Source: Whalleya microplaca
Taxonomy: Eukaryota > Ascomycota > Sordariomycetes > Xylariales > Xylariaceae
Assembly (NCBI GenBank): GCA_022497155.1
Contig: MU385718.1
Coordinates: forward strand, 496,001 to 560,000
Reading direction: 5' to 3'
Length of the DNA stretch: 64,000 nucleotides
Shown here: positions 62,631 to 64,000 of the stretch, piece after piece
Position numbering within the stretch: the first letter of the stretch is position 1
How the letters are laid out: every line of letters begins with the position of its first letter
Position numbers and translations under genes: made by a program
Notes under the pieces: model-generated
Database searches by the model: none
The model's input: only the letters and a program-made list of their open reading frames with translations
Told to the model about the DNA's origin: nothing

Positions 62631-63437
62631 TATATCCAAGTATCAAGGGGAACTTTATCTGCTACTTCAAATACCATTCATGCTGTCCCAATTGCAACAA
62701 TTGGTGTTGCTTGTATTCTCTAGGGTATGCGATGTGAATGGAGGATGCGAACTTCCATTGCCTAGAATATTTTTCAGTCTTTATCGATAGCAGCTATGGA
62801 CCCCTGCCTGCCCTGCAGCCCCTGTCAGCCTGTCAGCTGTCAGGAACTTGTATGCAATGGCAGGCATGGGTAGATCAACCTATCTATCATCGGTCAATCT
62901 TTACCTGTACTCTGATCCACTACATTGGGTACGTACCTGCGACGGCACCTTACTAAGCTGTTTTTTTGCAATCCCGAAAATCTCCAGGGCTGTATTTACG
63001 GGAGTACATTACCTAATGGAGCACCTTACCTACATGTACCTATGTACTCAACTCAATTCTCCAACGCGCTATCCCATGACTTCGCGTCAGCATTTTAATT
63101 GATTCTCATCCCTCTCTCTACTGACGCGATATATGCATTTCTGGTATTGGAGTTTGTTTCGAATCATTCTAGCATTCACCTGATATTCTTCGTGTCACAT
63201 CATAGAACCTTAGATTGAGGTTCTATGTACATGTAATCTTTCTCAAAACTGCATCGTTCTTGCTTGTCATACTGCCATCATCGGCAAAGGCAGGATCGAA
63301 GGAGGATTCACGATCGCGTCACCTGCTTCTTCCCTACCATTGTGACAGTTCGGAAAGTGCGATTGAGAGCCACACCTACACCTTCGACTCCCAGTTAGTT
63401 TCTTTCTCTATTGTTTGACCCTTTGAATTGCCCGAAA
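62631..63437. promoter_or_regulatory. Divergent promoter region, Mtf2-like / Cmr1-like
   Basis: 807 bp between divergent starts. It holds a CCTG/CAGG-rich cluster at 62,805-62,845 (tgcctgccctgcagcccctg, tgtcagctgtcagg). No gene is seen. Confidence 0.45.
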
Positions 63438-63976
63438 ATGGCTCCCGAGTTGAGTGCCTTCGAGGCGCGACGGAGAGCCAATGTTGCGAACAATGCCAAG
63501 CTGCTCAAGGAAACGGCTGAGCTCGGGGCGAAGATGCGTAAGGCTGCAGCTCCGCCTCCGAGGTCAGCTACGCCCAAGAAACGGAAGGCTGCGGAACCCT
63601 CACCTCGTACGCGCATAATGCCCACCCGCCAAAGTGCGAGACTCGCCAGCGCAGGTACCGAGTCGGATGGCACTGCCGTGAAAGTAGAGGATATTCCCTT
63701 AGAATTAAGATCGCGCGAACCGAAGCGAACGCGCACGGGCGGCGATCTGAAGCTAGGAGGATTGAAGGTCGAAGGCAACAGGTGGTCGAATGGCGAAGCA
63801 CTCGCTTCGTTTGTCCAGGGCGCGCAGCCTGGAGTTCGGACGTTTACGGAAGAAGATATCAAGGAGACGAGCGATGAGAAGCTCCAGAGTCTTAGAAAGG
63901 GGTTGAATGATCTGAAGTTGTATGAAGGATGGACGCCCAATGGTAAGTTGATTGGTGCCGCGGACTCGAGTTGGGG
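63438..63976 (+). CDS. Cmr1/WDR76-like DNA-damage-binding WD protein, 5' exon only
   Basis: The exon starts ATG at 63,438 and runs to a splice donor GTAACA at 63,977. The rest of the gene lies beyond the window. The visible 179 residues match the N-terminal extension of fungal Cmr1: SAFEARRRANVANNAKLLKE, then PKKRKAAEPSPRTRIMPTRQSARLA (given here as the two pieces PKKRKAAEPSP and MPTRQSARLA). EDIPLELRSREPKRTRTGGDL and FTEEDIKETSDEKLQSLRKG follow, then LYEGWTPNGKLIG. In yeast Cmr1 is a nuclear WD40 protein binding damaged DNA and associating with histones and chaperonins. The WD repeats themselves are not in view. Confidence 0.72.
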
Positions 63977-64000
63977 GTAACATCAGATGAATTGACGGCC

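Noticed and set aside
62023..62790. 255-codon plus-strand frame over the Mtf2-like gene start
   Set aside because: Antisense shadow with Ser/Arg-rich composition and no motif; the minus-strand protein has a presequence and family domain.

Overview
The window is nuclear DNA of a filamentous ascomycete (Pezizomycotina). Three things show this: short GT-AG introns with CTAAC/CTGAC-type branch points, fungus-restricted families (Zn2Cys6 regulator, GMC oxidase, DUF3292, Mtf2-like), and a sharp split between GC-balanced gene DNA and extremely AT-rich repeat DNA that looks like repeat-induced point mutation (RIP).

Positions 1-25,320 are mostly dead retroelements. A Ty3/gypsy element (6,000-13,292) and a Ty1/copia element (17,175-25,320) can be delimited to the base by LTRs, 5-bp target duplications, a polypurine tract and, for the copia element, a primer site matching the initiator-Met tRNA anticodon arm. 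A third LTR (14,407-14,757) cuts into a minus-strand reading frame. A GC-normal island (14,758-16,377) and a 495-bp MITE-like element (16,672-17,166) lie between the two large elements. No open reading frame in the AT-rich parts is credible.

Positions 25,500-64,000 are gene-bearing. In order: sulfotransferase-like (+), solo copia LTR with a 24-bp minisatellite, divergent protein kinase (-, ten exons), solo copia LTR (-), secreted GMC oxidoreductase (+), Cys-rich unknown (+), GH2 beta-galactosidase (-) head-to-head with a Zn2Cys6 regulator (+), DUF3292 membrane protein (-), mannose-6-phosphate isomerase-like (+), rhamnogalacturonan acetylesterase-like (+), secreted unknown (-), NCS1 nucleobase permease (-), FAD dehydrogenase (+), Mtf2-like mitochondrial factor (-), and the 5' end of a Cmr1-like WD gene (+). 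Exon joins were worked out by hand from splice signals, frame continuity and family motifs; every complete multi-exon model given here sums to a multiple of three.

Functionally there is a loose carbohydrate theme: GH2 beta-galactosidase, CE12-type esterase, phosphomannose isomerase-like protein and a GMC oxidase, with a regulator diverging from the beta-galactosidase. I see no secondary-metabolite core enzyme, CRISPR array or defence island. I did not find a convincing new multi-gene system. The most interesting signals are the contrast between RIP-mutated full-length copia DNA and barely mutated solo LTRs of the same family, the hairpin conserved in those LTRs, a minisatellite born at an LTR/target junction, and several unusual gene structures.
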